This document shows, one piece after another, positions 1-9,928 of a stretch of DNA of 64,000 nucleotides (positions are counted from its first letter, which is position 1; each line of letters begins with the position of its first letter). Source of the stretch: Marispirochaeta sp964554875 (GTDB lineage Bacteria > Spirochaetota > Spirochaetia > JC444 > Marispirochaetaceae); the NCBI GenBank assembly GCA_964554875.1, contig CAZKQJ010000013.1:31432-95431 (forward strand), in the 5' to 3' direction. The notes below the pieces were generated by a model. The model saw only the letters and a program-made list of their open reading frames with translations, did not search any database and had not been told where the DNA came from. A program made the position numbers and the translations under genes.

Positions 1-1222
1 CGTAATCCTTCATAAAAATCTCATGGTGTTGATCCTCGTGTCTGGCTGCCAGAAGGCCGGCAAAGGCTGCTGTTGCTGTATCCAAAACAACACCGTAACT
101 GATCAGAAGGGGTAGAACCGGCCGCAGGATCAGGTAGCCCTCTTCGATGCCCCTGCCGTACCATGAGCAGAGAAGGGCAAGCCCGATAAAGACGGCGCTT
201 CCCGGGAAGGGCCCGGTCAGGAAGGAAACCAGAAAGGAGAAGACCATTACCCAGAGGACCGCGGAGACCGTAAGTCCCAGGGATGAGTAGGACTTCAGAA
301 TCACCACAAAGGCGATGCCGGTAACCATGGCGCTCCCTGCCTTGCCGAACATGGCATAAAGGGGGAAGAGCGCGGATCCCACCCGTCTGGATACTCCCAG
401 ATTTTCCCGGCCGTGATGTATAAGACTCATCAGGGTAAAGTAGGCGTCGCCGGAAACCGCTGCCGCGGCAAGGGGGGTAATGATTCCGTAGAGCCACTTG
501 TAGGGGTTTTCCTTGCCGCCCAGGAAGTAGAGGAGCAGAGGAAAGACCCCGAAAAGAATGAATACCGCGTTGATCGAGAGCAGCAGCAGCAGCTGACCAA
601 AGAGTTCGAATTGGGGAATCCGGTTTACTGTAAAAACCATGTTTGCCGTCAGGGCGATCATTCCCAGTCCAAGGATTTCTACGAGGAATTTATTTCCGTG
701 GTAGAGAATCCGCGAAAAGGCATCAAAAAGCTGTACCACCGGGCGGCTTATGGAGCGGTCGAAGGTAAAATTCATTCCCAGAAAGAGGGCAAAGACGTAG
801 ATGGGGAGCAGGAAGCTTCCGGAACCGGTGAAGACGGTGAAAATATTCCGGGGAAAGACGGACTTTAGAATTTCCCCGACTCCCGGGACGGAGAAATGTG
901 ATTCCTTTTCGATGATAATGGGAATGCGGTCCGGGGCCAGAAGTACCACAGAGGCTATGCCGATTATTACCAGCAGAAAGGCCGCGGCCAGAACATACAG
1001 AACGCCCCGGCCAAGAACACGCAAGGTCAGGTTTTCCTTACGCAGTTCAAAAATTCCCACGGTAAATGAGAAGAATACCAGGGGAAACAATACGTAATAG
1101 CCAATATTAATAACCAGTTCCGCTGCAGCCCGAAAGAAATCAGCGGCCCCGGCTTCCGGCAGATATCCTCCGAGGGAAGCTCCGATGATGACCCCCAGGA
1201 GAACCTTAATCCATATTTTCAT
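1..1222 (-). CDS. Dicarboxylate/amino acid:cation symporter (SDF/DAACS family), 3' end outside window
   Basis: Reading the minus strand from an ATG at 1222 gives about 407 codons with no stop before the window edge, so the C-terminus is missing. The product starts MKIWIKVLLGVIIGASLGGY, the usual first helix of Na+/H+-coupled glutamate/dicarboxylate symporters, and continues as a very hydrophobic multi-helix inner-membrane protein with NIGYYVLFPLVFFSF and FGKAGSAMVTGIAF segments. The canonical serine-rich hairpin and NMDGT motif are not obvious, so it is a divergent branch and the substrate cannot be named. AAGG lies about 8 bases upstream of the ATG. Frame continuity was checked by hand over the middle of the gene. 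Family assignment is fairly sure; substrate is unknown. Confidence 0.8.
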   Translation of the reverse strand, partial: MKIWIKVLLGVIIGASLGGYLPEAGAADFFRAAAELVINIGYYVLFPLVFFSFTVGIFELRKENLTLRVLGRGVLYVLAAAFLLVIIGIASVVLLAPDRIPIIIEKESHFSVPGVGEILKSVFPRNIFTVFTGSGSFLLPIYVFALFLGMNFTFDRSISRPVVQLFDAFSRILYHGNKFLVEILGLGMIALTANMVFTVNRIPQFELFGQLLLLLSINAVFILFGVFPLLLYFLGGKENPYKWLYGIITPLAAAAVSGDAYFTLMSLIHHGRENLGVSRRVGSALFPLYAMFGKAGSAMVTGIAFVVILKSYSSLGLTVSAVLWVMVFSFLVSFLTGPFPGSAVFIGLALLCSWYGRGIEEGYLILRPVLPLLISYGVVLDTATAAFAGLLAARHEDQHHEIFMKDY

Positions 1223-1270
1223 ATGCCTCGACCTTAGCTCATTGTTTGTATAAGCGTCAATGCGGTTGTA

Positions 1271-1918
1271 TCAGCGGGAAAAGTAGGAGAATATCCCTGC
1301 CCGTTCTCCGGGACGGTTCCATTTTCCCCAGCGTTTATCGTCGTTGTTTCCAAGAATTTGCGTTACCTCCCGGTAAAATTCTTCAGCGTTCTCCCGGTGG
1401 TCTTCGAAGCCGCGGATCCGTATCCGGCTTTCCCCGTAGACCTGGAAGAGGGCGCTGCCCATCTGCCTGAAAGCCCCTTCCATGGCTGATTCAAGGGATG
1501 GGCGCACCGAAGAGGGATAGCCTGCAAGGAGCAGGGTCAAGTCCCCCCGGGAGTGGGTGTCGAAATGGTTCAGGATCTCCTTGCAGATAAAAAGCCCCCC
1601 CCGCAGGGCGGTGTCGATGGAAATGTCGATAATCGTGCCGGGAACCTGGTGCAGAGGCCGGGATTCTTCGCCGTGCTCGTAGAGAAGATAGGCTTCGTCG
1701 ATTACTGCTGGCTCATTCTCAATGGTCAGCACTGTGTTTCTGGCAGAGATGGGAGACCGGGGGTTCCAGGCAAGGTGCCGGTAGCCTTCGATCTCATCGG
1801 CGTTTTCTTCCAGTGTCGGAGAGGCCAGAAAGAGATGGTCGCCCCGGTCCAGAAAAAAATCCAGCAGCACGGAGGGGAACGGATTACGTCGTGAGATCAA
1901 AAGCGTCGTCTTTCCCAT
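1271..1918 (-). CDS. Small Rossmann-like (degenerate short-chain dehydrogenase-like) protein of unknown function
   Basis: A 215-residue soluble protein. The N-terminus (TTLLISRRNPFPSVLLDFFLDRGDHLFLASP) has the beta-alpha-beta rhythm of a nucleotide-binding Rossmann fold, and a later strand (PGTIIDISIDTALRGG) resembles the catalytic-strand region of short-chain dehydrogenases. The glycine-rich TGxxxGxG loop and the Tyr-x-x-x-Lys pair are not recognisable, so enzymatic activity is doubtful. It lies between the GH13 gene and the symporter on the same strand (45- and 48-base gaps), so it may belong to the same transcription unit. The fold call is inference from pattern only; hypothetical protein is the safe label. 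Confidence 0.55.
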   Translation of the reverse strand: MGKTTLLISRRNPFPSVLLDFFLDRGDHLFLASPTLEENADEIEGYRHLAWNPRSPISARNTVLTIENEPAVIDEAYLLYEHGEESRPLHQVPGTIIDISIDTALRGGLFICKEILNHFDTHSRGDLTLLLAGYPSSVRPSLESAMEGAFRQMGSALFQVYGESRIRIRGFEDHRENAEEFYREVTQILGNNDDKRWGKWNRPGERAGIFSYFSR

Positions 1919-1962
1919 AGCTTTGGATACTATCCCCTCAGCGGTGGTCTTTCAAGGCGGAA

Positions 1963-4900
1963 TTAATCATTTTTTCCTTCTCCGTGCTCCGACTCATTCA
2001 GGAGATCGATCAGCCGTGTGAGCCGGAAAGATGAACGTTCTTCACACTCGAGCCAGGTATGCAGGGTATTGAAGAGCGTATCGATCCGGGGGTGGGGTCC
2101 TGACCCCGGTTTTTCAGCTAGCTGGACAACGGCAATGCAGAAGAACCACCAGAGCATGTCTTCAAAACGATCCTTGTTGAACCAGAGAATGTTGTTGTAA
2201 CGGTTCACCAGAAGAAAATCCTGGATCTCCTGTTCATGAAGAAGTTCCGCCAGGTAGCGGTTGCCATCCCGGTCCTGGACCCTGAGGTGCCAGTTCTGGT
2301 AAGAGGTAAGCAGCTTGACAAGGCTCACGGCATAATCCGCTTTGGGCCAGCTCAGGCCCGCATGGCTGAAGATATCCCGCAAAGGGCTCCCCAGATGCCA
2401 GTCGTCGATAAGGGATCGGGAAACTCCAGGGTTCGAGGTATCCCCGAAGGCTCCGCTCAATCCGTGGGTAAGGCACCAGGCGGCGAATACCGAGGGTGCT
2501 TCGGGCCGCATCTCGAGGCCTCGTTGCAGGTAGCCCCGGAATCCCGCCAGCTCTTCCTCGATGTCACCGCGGGACGAAAGGTCGAAGGTGGCGATCTGCA
2601 GTACCGCCCTGGCTGCGGAAGGTATTACAGCCCGGGACGGACGGCCCTTTTCGGAGGCTGTACCGAGAAATCTGCGATAATCCTCCGCCCAGGAGGCGAG
2701 AAAGCCGGCTTCCGGTTTCTTTTGATGAAACATGGTCTCCTGAAAGACGGCGATAATCCCCGGGCGCAGGGCATTGGCCAGCTCCTGATGAAGAGGCTTC
2801 ATATGCATGAGCCGGATTTCCCGGTCGATGCCTGAACAGCCGGAACCGTTCAGCTTCTCGGCTATACTGCGATAGCTTCCGTCGGGATCATCGGTAACGA
2901 TGCGCATATCAAGATAGACCTGGCAGCCGTAACCCGGAAGAACGGCCTCCAGTCCCCTGCGGGCCAAATCCCGGCAGTTTCGGATAAACTCCATATCCGT
3001 AGCGTGCCTGCGCATTATGAGCCAGCGACGGGGGTTGTCCGGTACTCCCAGGGCTTCCCCGAGGCTTCGCCTGTGCAGTTCCCCGTCACGTTCCTTGTCT
3101 CTGTAGGGGACGGAAGAGCGGATGCTTCCGGTGGCGCTCTCCAGGCTGTTGTTGTAGAGCACCAGGGCGACTTCGTCGCCGGAACGGTTGGTATAGGCAA
3201 AGACGTTATGGTTTACTCCGCTGGGCCCGATAAAGTCGAAAAGGGTGAACTCCTCGGATTCCGCGAAAAGGGCCCGGCGCTTCAGGAGGGGGAAGATTTC
3301 TCTTTCGTGGCGTTTGATCAGCTCCTGATTCGGGCTTTCATCTTTATAGGCCCGGCTGTACTCCATGCCGTACTTCTCGCTGAAACCTTCGATTTGACCG
3401 TGTCCGAACATGGGGAGTCCCGGCATGGTTACCAGCAGGGTGCAGATGCCGAAGTACTTGTCACCGCTGCCGTACTGGGCAAGGGCGGTCTCCTCGTCGG
3501 GGTTGTTCATGAAGTTGACAAAGCGTTTGAGGATTTCCCGGTCGAATTCCAGGGTATTCTTCAGGGTAGCGCGGTATTTATCGTTCTCCTCGTTCTTGAG
3601 CATATTCATAAAGGCGGAGTTGTACACCCGATGCATGCCCAGACTGCGGACAAAGTAGCCCTCCATCATCCAGAAGGCCTCCGCCAGAAGCAGGGTACCC
3701 GGCACCTCCCGGGCAACCCGGTCGACTACCTCGCGCCAGAACTCTTCCGGGATGGCCCTCTCAAAATCGGCCCGGGAGAGGGCATGCTCCGCCCGGGAAG
3801 GAATTGATCCTCCTTCGCCGGGTTCCGGGAACCAGAGCCGGCGGATATGCTGCTTGGCCAGTGTCATGGCGGCGTCGAAGCGGATTATCGGGAAATTCCT
3901 GGCCACCTGCAGGATCGTCTGCAGTACCGCCTCCCGGACTCGGGAATCCAGATAGTTGAGCTGGGCCGTGTCGTTCCAGGGCATGTGGGTACCGTCGTTT
4001 CCATGGTAGATGTAACGGACCCGGCCGGTGGACTCCTCCACGTGTTTGAAGACCACCGCGGCGTCGCTGTGATCGAAGTAGTGGTCCTCCAGGCGGGTGG
4101 AATAGCCTTCACGGGCTGCGAGGTTCTCCCCGGAGAAGCTGTAGGAGGGATAGGGCGAGACCGGCACCTGCAGGTAGTATTCCGGGTGCTCGTAGATCCA
4201 GTCGGCGTCGATTCCGGTGTGGTTGGGAACCATGTCGCTGGCAAGGCGCAGGCCGAATTTGGCCGCCTTTATGCGCAGCGCCTCCAGGGCCTCCTCTCCT
4301 CCCAGTTCGGGACTTATGCGGTAGCTCTTCAGGGAATAGGCGGAGGCCTCGGCTTCTGCATTGCCGAAGAGGTGTTTTATTCGTCTGGAGGCACTGCTCC
4401 GTTCCCAGATTCCGATAAGCCAGAGGGCTGTAAAACCCCGCCCCGCAAGCAGGGAGAGCTCCTGGTCGGGAATATCGTCAAGGCGTGTATAGTTCCTGCC
4501 GTATTTGACGGAGAGCTGATGCAGCCAGACCAGGGTGTTCTTGGCTATCATTACCACCATGGGCATCCAGGCCTGGTCGGGGCTGAAGCCCTCGAAGTCA
4601 CCCTCCGAATAGGAGTAGGGATGCTGTTCCCCCGGTCCGCCGCCGAACCAGGGCCGCTCCTCCTCCGCCAGGAAGTCCAGGCTGCTCAGAAGGGGGATGG
4701 TCAGTTCGCTGACAAGGTCGGACCAGTTTTCCCGGATATAGCTGAGCTGTTCCCGTACCGAGCGGGGATACAGGCTGAGCGGCCGGCGCAGCGTCGTGAG
4801 GAGGCTTTCTCCCGGCTCGGCCTGAGGCGCCGGGATAAACAGGGTATCCGCCGCGTCCAACAGCCTGGAGTAGGCACTGTTCTGTGCGAGTTTTGTGTCG

Positions 4901-5343
4901 TCTATAAGCTCCCGCACTCTTTCCGCCGCGGGATTTTCATTGCTCAATCGGAGAAGGACCAGGTCCGCCAGCAGTTCGGTCGTCTCCCGGGGACCGTCAG
5001 GTTCGGCAGGAAAATCCCGGTTCACTAGCTCTTTCAGGTCCTGGAGCTGCTGTATTTCTCCAGAATCCTGGAGGATCTTCCGGATCCCGTTTTCTGAAAG
5101 GGTCTCTCCCTCCCTGGCCTGTTTTGTGAGGATAAGCCGGTAGATTCTCTCCAGCATTCCCAAACCGTAGAGTTCCCCGGCCCTGAGTATTTTTTCCGGA
5201 TCGATCTCGTCTCCCCGGGAGGAGTTTACCAGGTGGCAAATCGAGCGGACGGCATGAAAGCTCGAGAGGTCCGGTCGTCCTGCGGAGTCGAGAAGGGGCT
5301 TTCCCAGTTTATAGGTCGTGCGGGATTGCTTGTTGATTATCAT
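1963..5343 (-). CDS. Very large GH13 alpha-amylase-family glycoside hydrolase, cytoplasmic
   Basis: About 1126 residues, roughly twice a normal amylase, with no signal peptide. The GH13 barrel sits in the middle: region I DMVPNH near residue 370, nucleophile region RFDAAM near 488, acid/base LAEAFW near 553, and region IV NNPDE near 612 (NPD in place of the usual NHD). All three catalytic acids are therefore present. About 300 helical residues precede the barrel and about 400 of unknown fold follow it. It probably acts on intracellular alpha-glucan or a sugar phosphate; the specificity cannot be read. The ATG at 5343 has AGGAG 12 bases upstream and lies inside the 3' end of the upstream activase gene (35-base overlap), implying translational coupling. 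An ATG at 5388 is possible but gives a non-conserved-looking tail. Confidence 0.85.
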   Translation of the reverse strand: MIINKQSRTTYKLGKPLLDSAGRPDLSSFHAVRSICHLVNSSRGDEIDPEKILRAGELYGLGMLERIYRLILTKQAREGETLSENGIRKILQDSGEIQQLQDLKELVNRDFPAEPDGPRETTELLADLVLLRLSNENPAAERVRELIDDTKLAQNSAYSRLLDAADTLFIPAPQAEPGESLLTTLRRPLSLYPRSVREQLSYIRENWSDLVSELTIPLLSSLDFLAEEERPWFGGGPGEQHPYSYSEGDFEGFSPDQAWMPMVVMIAKNTLVWLHQLSVKYGRNYTRLDDIPDQELSLLAGRGFTALWLIGIWERSSASRRIKHLFGNAEAEASAYSLKSYRISPELGGEEALEALRIKAAKFGLRLASDMVPNHTGIDADWIYEHPEYYLQVPVSPYPSYSFSGENLAAREGYSTRLEDHYFDHSDAAVVFKHVEESTGRVRYIYHGNDGTHMPWNDTAQLNYLDSRVREAVLQTILQVARNFPIIRFDAAMTLAKQHIRRLWFPEPGEGGSIPSRAEHALSRADFERAIPEEFWREVVDRVAREVPGTLLLAEAFWMMEGYFVRSLGMHRVYNSAFMNMLKNEENDKYRATLKNTLEFDREILKRFVNFMNNPDEETALAQYGSGDKYFGICTLLVTMPGLPMFGHGQIEGFSEKYGMEYSRAYKDESPNQELIKRHEREIFPLLKRRALFAESEEFTLFDFIGPSGVNHNVFAYTNRSGDEVALVLYNNSLESATGSIRSSVPYRDKERDGELHRRSLGEALGVPDNPRRWLIMRRHATDMEFIRNCRDLARRGLEAVLPGYGCQVYLDMRIVTDDPDGSYRSIAEKLNGSGCSGIDREIRLMHMKPLHQELANALRPGIIAVFQETMFHQKKPEAGFLASWAEDYRRFLGTASEKGRPSRAVIPSAARAVLQIATFDLSSRGDIEEELAGFRGYLQRGLEMRPEAPSVFAAWCLTHGLSGAFGDTSNPGVSRSLIDDWHLGSPLRDIFSHAGLSWPKADYAVSLVKLLTSYQNWHLRVQDRDGNRYLAELLHEQEIQDFLLVNRYNNILWFNKDRFEDMLWWFFCIAVVQLAEKPGSGPHPRIDTLFNTLHTWLECEERSSFRLTRLIDLLNESEHGEGKND

Positions 5344-8300
5344 GATAACTTGGTACTCCTGTGCCCCGTTTTTCCAGCTCCCGTGCATTTATTATAAGCA
5401 TCTGCAGGCGGTTTTCCACGTTGGCAAGACTGGTATCCGGATCGAAGTCGAGGGAGAGAACCTGAATGTGGGGCAGCTTCTTTTTTACCGATTTGATTAT
5501 TCCCCGGCCGGTAATGTGGTTCGGCAGACAGCCGAAGGGCTGGATTATTACGAAGGAGTTGACCCCCTTCCTGCTCTGCTCGATTATGTCCGCGGGAATC
5601 AGCCAGCCCTTCCCCGAGTTAAAAACAGGGTCTACCAGCCCGTCGATATGGACGGCCAGGTCCTCGTAACGTTCTTTGGTCTCAAAGAGGCGGAAGCTCC
5701 TGTTGATGCCTTCCATCAGGCTGATGCCCCAGTCGATCATTGTATCCGTGGCGATTGACTCCAGGGCTTCGAGAAAGGGAAAACGCACATGGAAGCGGCG
5801 CATTGACTGTCTGACCGTGGAAGCGTCCTTCTTGAATACGTCGATCATGGGAGGCATGACCACCTCCATGTCGTTCTTTTCCAGGTACTCCTCGATGTGG
5901 GCATTGGAAACGGGATGGTAGTTGATAAGGATTTCTCCGATGACAAAGACCCTGGGCTTCCGCTCCCCTTGGACCAGGGGAATGCGGTTAAAAGCCTCCA
6001 CCGCCCGACGGTACTCCTTCAGGGCCCGCTTTGTCCCCTGTCCAAACCCCTGCTGAATCCGTTCCAGCCAGTATCGGTGGGCCCTGTCGGTCTCGCCGGG
6101 GTTCTGTTCGTAGGGGCGCAGGCGCCGGGCCATGGCGTCCATGCCGTCGCCGATCAGAATGGCCCAGAGCATGCGGTACTGGAAACGTATGCCCAGTTTG
6201 AGACCGGGATGCATCCCCTTTTTATCCTTTCCGGTGGTAATGATGGGTACCTGGGGATAGCCGGCATCGTCCAGAGCCTTCCGGGCTACCGTGGCGTACT
6301 GAGCCAGGCGGCAGTCGCATTCGAAGTGTGCCAGACCCAGGGCAAAATCGTCGGGACGCCCGGATGCCTCGATATGGGCCAGGGCTTCCCCGATGTTCAG
6401 CTGCGCTGGAAAGCACATATCGTTGTGAACATACTTTTTCCCCAGTTCCACCGCCCGTTCGCTTGCCAGCTCCATGGGAATGGCTTTATACCCCTCCCGG
6501 CGCAGTACCGCAGCGGTGAGTCGGGTAAAGGTGGGGGAGAGGTTGGGAACAAGGATCGTCTTATCGTTCCGGTTGCCTCTGCTGTACTTGGCGGGAAAGG
6601 GGTCCGGGAGCATGTGTACGCTCTCCCGTTTCCCCAGACGCTCCCGTTTTGCCCGGACCGTTTCGACAAAGGATTTTATGCGGATGTTCAGGGGGCCGGG
6701 GACATCGCTTTCGTCGAGTTTCAGTACCAGGGGGTCCTTGTTTCCCCCGGCCTTCATGATACGGATGATCTCGTCGGAGATAACCGCGTCATGACCGCAG
6801 CCGAAACTGACGATCTGCACCAGCTCCAGGGCGGGATGCTCCGCAGCTATAAGGGCGGCCTCGAACATGCGTACATGGAAATTGATTACCGTCTCGCCCC
6901 GCACCCCCGACAGATCCACCTGATTAAAGCCGGGCAGACTGTCCACGGTGAGTACGGGGATTCCATGGCGGGTAAAGAAACGGGAGAGGTCATGATTGAC
7001 CAGAAAATCGTTATGGTAGGGTCTTCCAGCCAGAACCACAGCGAAATCCCCCCTCTCTTCACAGCGGAGGAGGATCGCCCTGCCTTCATTTTGCAGGGTC
7101 TCCCGGAACTCGGCCTGGGCACGGTCCGCCTCGGCGATGGCCTGCTTGAGCACCTGCCGAGGAATATTGAAGGTGGCGGCAAAGTAGTCCGCCAGCTGTC
7201 TGTCCCGGGAGTTGACGTCGTACCAGTGAAAAGCCGGTGTATCCATGGGGATTCCGTGGAGGATGGCCGGTTCGTGGCTCTCCTTGAGGATCAGGGGATA
7301 GCCCTGGACCACGGAACAGAGATAGTTGGAGACGGCACGAGTGTTTTCCGACTCCATCCGGAGCATCATGGGCATGAAAATGCGGTCCACCCCTTTTTCG
7401 ATCAGGTCCATCAGGTGGCCGTGAGCTACCTTGCCGGGGAAACAGGCGGTATCCGAGGGAACGTAGCGCAGTCCCGCCTCGTAGAGCTTCCGGTTGCTCT
7501 CCCGTGACAGCTGCACCTTGAAGCCCAGGGAACTGAAAAGGCTCCGCCAGAAGGGCATGCTGTGCCAGAACTCCAGGACCCGGGGCAGACCGATGGTATA
7601 ATTCTTGGGAGGACTGAGCTCCCGGGGGCTGTAGTCAGCGAAGAGGAGTTCCCGCCTCCGGCGCATCATGTCGGGAACGATGTCCAGTTTCCGGCTGGCG
7701 GCCTTGAGCTTTTCTCTGATCCCGGGATCCTGCAGGTCCCCGATTATCTGCCCCCGTTCGCAGCGGTTTCCGGTAATAAAGCTCGATCCGTCGGCAAAAC
7801 TGACCAGGGTCCGGCTGCAGCTGTTGGAACAGAAGGGGCAGATGTGTCCCGGTTCCTTGGTAAAGGAGAAACCTGAAAGCCCCTCTTTTCCGATAAAGCT
7901 GCTTTTTCCGGAGAGGGCCTGCTTCTTTGTCAGCAGGGCGATACCTATAGCCCCCATCTCTCCGGGAAAAGGTGCCCGGGTTATTCGCTTGCCCGAATAC
8001 TGCTCAAAGGCCCGCAGCACCGCGTCGTTCTTGAAGGTCCCTCCCTGTACCACCACCGAGTCTCCCAGGGCGTCCAGGTTGGATACCCGGATTACCTTGG
8101 TAAAGACGTTCTCGATGATAGATTTACAGAGCCCGGCCATGATGTCCTCCGGGGTCTTGCCGTTTTTCTGCTCCGTTATTATCGAGGAGTTCATAAAGAT
8201 GGTACAGCGGGAACCGAGCTTGGCAGGGGCGGAGGAGGAGAAGGCCTTGTCCGCGATCTCTTCCACCGGAATTTCCAGGGAGTTGGCGTAGGTCTCAACG

Positions 8301-9715
8301 AAGGAACCGCAGCCTGCGGAACAGGCCTCGTTGAGGACGATGCCGGTGACGATACCGCCGGTAAGGTTTATGGCTTTCATGTCCTGGCCGCCGATGTCGA
8401 GGATGAAAGTCGCCTCCGGCTGGTAATGGAGGGCGGCCTCGGCGTGCGCAACGGTTTCCACGGTATGGTAGTCCGCCTTGAAGGCAGCGGCGAAGAGGCC
8501 TTCCCCGTAGCCGGTGGTACCGGCGCCGAGAATCCTGAGTTTTACGCCCTGGGTCTCAAAGTGTCGGTAGCAGTCAAGGAGCCCTTGCTGTACTACCGTC
8601 AGGGGGTCTCCGTTGTTGCCGGAATAGAAGCGGTAGACGACCTCTTCGTCCTCGTTCATGAGCACGAACTTTGAGGTCGTTGAACCCGCGTCGATTCCCA
8701 GGTACACGGAAAGCTCGGTTCCCGCGGGATATGTCGGGGTCTTGAAGGCTTTGAGGGGATATCTCTGGTGGAACTGGTCTTTCTCCCCAGGAGAAGAAAA
8801 GAAGGGCAGCGCTTCGAAATCACGCTTGTCTGCGTATTCTCCCTGGGGACGGGCCAGGGCCTTCATGGCCTCCATCTCCCGGTAGCGGTTTTCCTCGTTA
8901 CAGAACATGATGTCCACCGAAAGGGCGGTACCGTAGGCGACAATTACCTCCGGCCGCTCCGGCAGGATGATTTCATGCTCCTTGAGGCCGAGGCGTTCGG
9001 CGAATACCCGGATCAGGACCGGGTTGAAGGTCAGGGGTCCGCCCTCGAAGATGACCGGCGGGACAATCTCCATTCCCTGGGCAAGCCCGCCGATGGTCTG
9101 TTTGGCGATGGCATGAAAGGTGGAGAGGGCTATGTCCTCCCTGGATACCCCCTGGTTCAGAAGAGGCTGAATATCGGTCTTGGCGAATACCCCGCAGCGT
9201 CCTGAAATGGGATAAACTGTCTTTCCCCGTTCGGCATAGCTGTTGAACTCAGTGGAGGTAATCTTTAAAAGCGAGGCCACCTCGTCGATAAAGGCCCCTG
9301 TACCGCCTGCGCAGGAACCGTTCATGCGCATGTCCGAGGCCATCAGTTTGCCGGTGTTCTCGTCGTGATGGAAAAATACTACCTTCGCATCCTGTCCACC
9401 CAGCTCAATGGCAACCCTGGTCCGGGGAAAGAACTCCCGTATGGCCAGGGAATTGGCCACTACTTCCTGGATGTAGTGCCCGTGTACGGCCTTGGCGATG
9501 ATCCGGCCGCCGGACCCGCAGACGGCTACGTTGAAATCGGCGCCGGGAAAAAGGGCGTGGGCCTCTGCCAGAAGCTCTCTGGCGCAGGCGGCCTGCTTGG
9601 CTCCGTGACGACGGTATACGGCATGGAGAAGCTCTCTGGTTTCCGGATCGACAAGGGCGATTTTAAGGGTAGTGGATCCGACATCAATTCCGGCCCAGAT
9701 GTGAGAACGGGACAT
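5309..9715 (-). CDS. Giant acyl-CoA dehydratase activase-like protein: two BcrAD/BadFG ATPase modules fused to DUF2229/COG3580-3581 region
   Basis: About 1468 residues. Two ASKHA ATPase modules are seen in tandem: phosphate-binding loops GIDVGSTTLK near residue 9 and GIDAGSTTSK near 337, with GGQDAK/GGQDMK motifs. Each module keeps both cysteines that hold the bridging 4Fe-4S cluster in HgdC-type activases (GSCAGGTG near 133 and GRCGVF near 173; EACSAGCG near 464 and SRCTIF near 502). A CPFCSNSC knot follows near 625, then a long cysteine-containing reductase-like part (COG3580/COG3581). The family is widespread in anaerobes and experimentally uncharacterised; ATP-driven low-potential electron transfer is inferred. 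The ATG at 9715 is preferred over 9727 because AGGA lies 5-6 bases upstream. It is co-transcribed and overlapping with the GH13 gene. A paralogue is at 59631-63866. Confidence 0.88.
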   Translation of the reverse strand: MSRSHIWAGIDVGSTTLKIALVDPETRELLHAVYRRHGAKQAACARELLAEAHALFPGADFNVAVCGSGGRIIAKAVHGHYIQEVVANSLAIREFFPRTRVAIELGGQDAKVVFFHHDENTGKLMASDMRMNGSCAGGTGAFIDEVASLLKITSTEFNSYAERGKTVYPISGRCGVFAKTDIQPLLNQGVSREDIALSTFHAIAKQTIGGLAQGMEIVPPVIFEGGPLTFNPVLIRVFAERLGLKEHEIILPERPEVIVAYGTALSVDIMFCNEENRYREMEAMKALARPQGEYADKRDFEALPFFSSPGEKDQFHQRYPLKAFKTPTYPAGTELSVYLGIDAGSTTSKFVLMNEDEEVVYRFYSGNNGDPLTVVQQGLLDCYRHFETQGVKLRILGAGTTGYGEGLFAAAFKADYHTVETVAHAEAALHYQPEATFILDIGGQDMKAINLTGGIVTGIVLNEACSAGCGSFVETYANSLEIPVEEIADKAFSSSAPAKLGSRCTIFMNSSIITEQKNGKTPEDIMAGLCKSIIENVFTKVIRVSNLDALGDSVVVQGGTFKNDAVLRAFEQYSGKRITRAPFPGEMGAIGIALLTKKQALSGKSSFIGKEGLSGFSFTKEPGHICPFCSNSCSRTLVSFADGSSFITGNRCERGQIIGDLQDPGIREKLKAASRKLDIVPDMMRRRRELLFADYSPRELSPPKNYTIGLPRVLEFWHSMPFWRSLFSSLGFKVQLSRESNRKLYEAGLRYVPSDTACFPGKVAHGHLMDLIEKGVDRIFMPMMLRMESENTRAVSNYLCSVVQGYPLILKESHEPAILHGIPMDTPAFHWYDVNSRDRQLADYFAATFNIPRQVLKQAIAEADRAQAEFRETLQNEGRAILLRCEERGDFAVVLAGRPYHNDFLVNHDLSRFFTRHGIPVLTVDSLPGFNQVDLSGVRGETVINFHVRMFEAALIAAEHPALELVQIVSFGCGHDAVISDEIIRIMKAGGNKDPLVLKLDESDVPGPLNIRIKSFVETVRAKRERLGKRESVHMLPDPFPAKYSRGNRNDKTILVPNLSPTFTRLTAAVLRREGYKAIPMELASERAVELGKKYVHNDMCFPAQLNIGEALAHIEASGRPDDFALGLAHFECDCRLAQYATVARKALDDAGYPQVPIITTGKDKKGMHPGLKLGIRFQYRMLWAILIGDGMDAMARRLRPYEQNPGETDRAHRYWLERIQQGFGQGTKRALKEYRRAVEAFNRIPLVQGERKPRVFVIGEILINYHPVSNAHIEEYLEKNDMEVVMPPMIDVFKKDASTVRQSMRRFHVRFPFLEALESIATDTMIDWGISLMEGINRSFRLFETKERYEDLAVHIDGLVDPVFNSGKGWLIPADIIEQSRKGVNSFVIIQPFGCLPNHITGRGIIKSVKKKLPHIQVLSLDFDPDTSLANVENRLQMLIINARELEKRGTGVPSYHDNQQAIPHDL

Positions 9716-9880
9716 GGCGTTCCTCATGTATGAATAAATTGCGTGCTATGCTCCGTCAGATTCGAGGAGCCCAATTGTATAGAATATTCCAAAAGACACA
9801 TTTTATCCGCAGATGATAGTAATTATTCCGGTTTTTGTCGAGCAGCCGGGTCTGAAGCCTTCATTGCCCGGGAATTTTTT

Positions 9881-9909
9881 TTGTGCCGTTCCCAAAATCT
9901 ATGTATACT
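9881..9909 (+). promoter_or_regulatory. Sigma-70-type promoter for the sensor/TRAP locus
   Basis: TTGTGC at 9881-9886, a 17-base spacer and TATACT at 9904-9909 make a good housekeeping promoter. The start site would fall near 9916, leaving a leader of about a dozen bases that still includes AAGGA before the ATG at 9929. Confidence 0.6.
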
Positions 9910-9928
9910 GGATTGAAAGGAAATGCCT

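Noticed and set aside
3847..5028. 393-codon plus-strand frame inside the GH13 gene
   Set aside because: Antisense shadow; catalytic motifs lie on the minus strand.
5897..7507. 536-codon open frame antisense to the first giant activase
   Set aside because: Same reason: no domain, no ribosome site, and the minus-strand frame is clearly coding.
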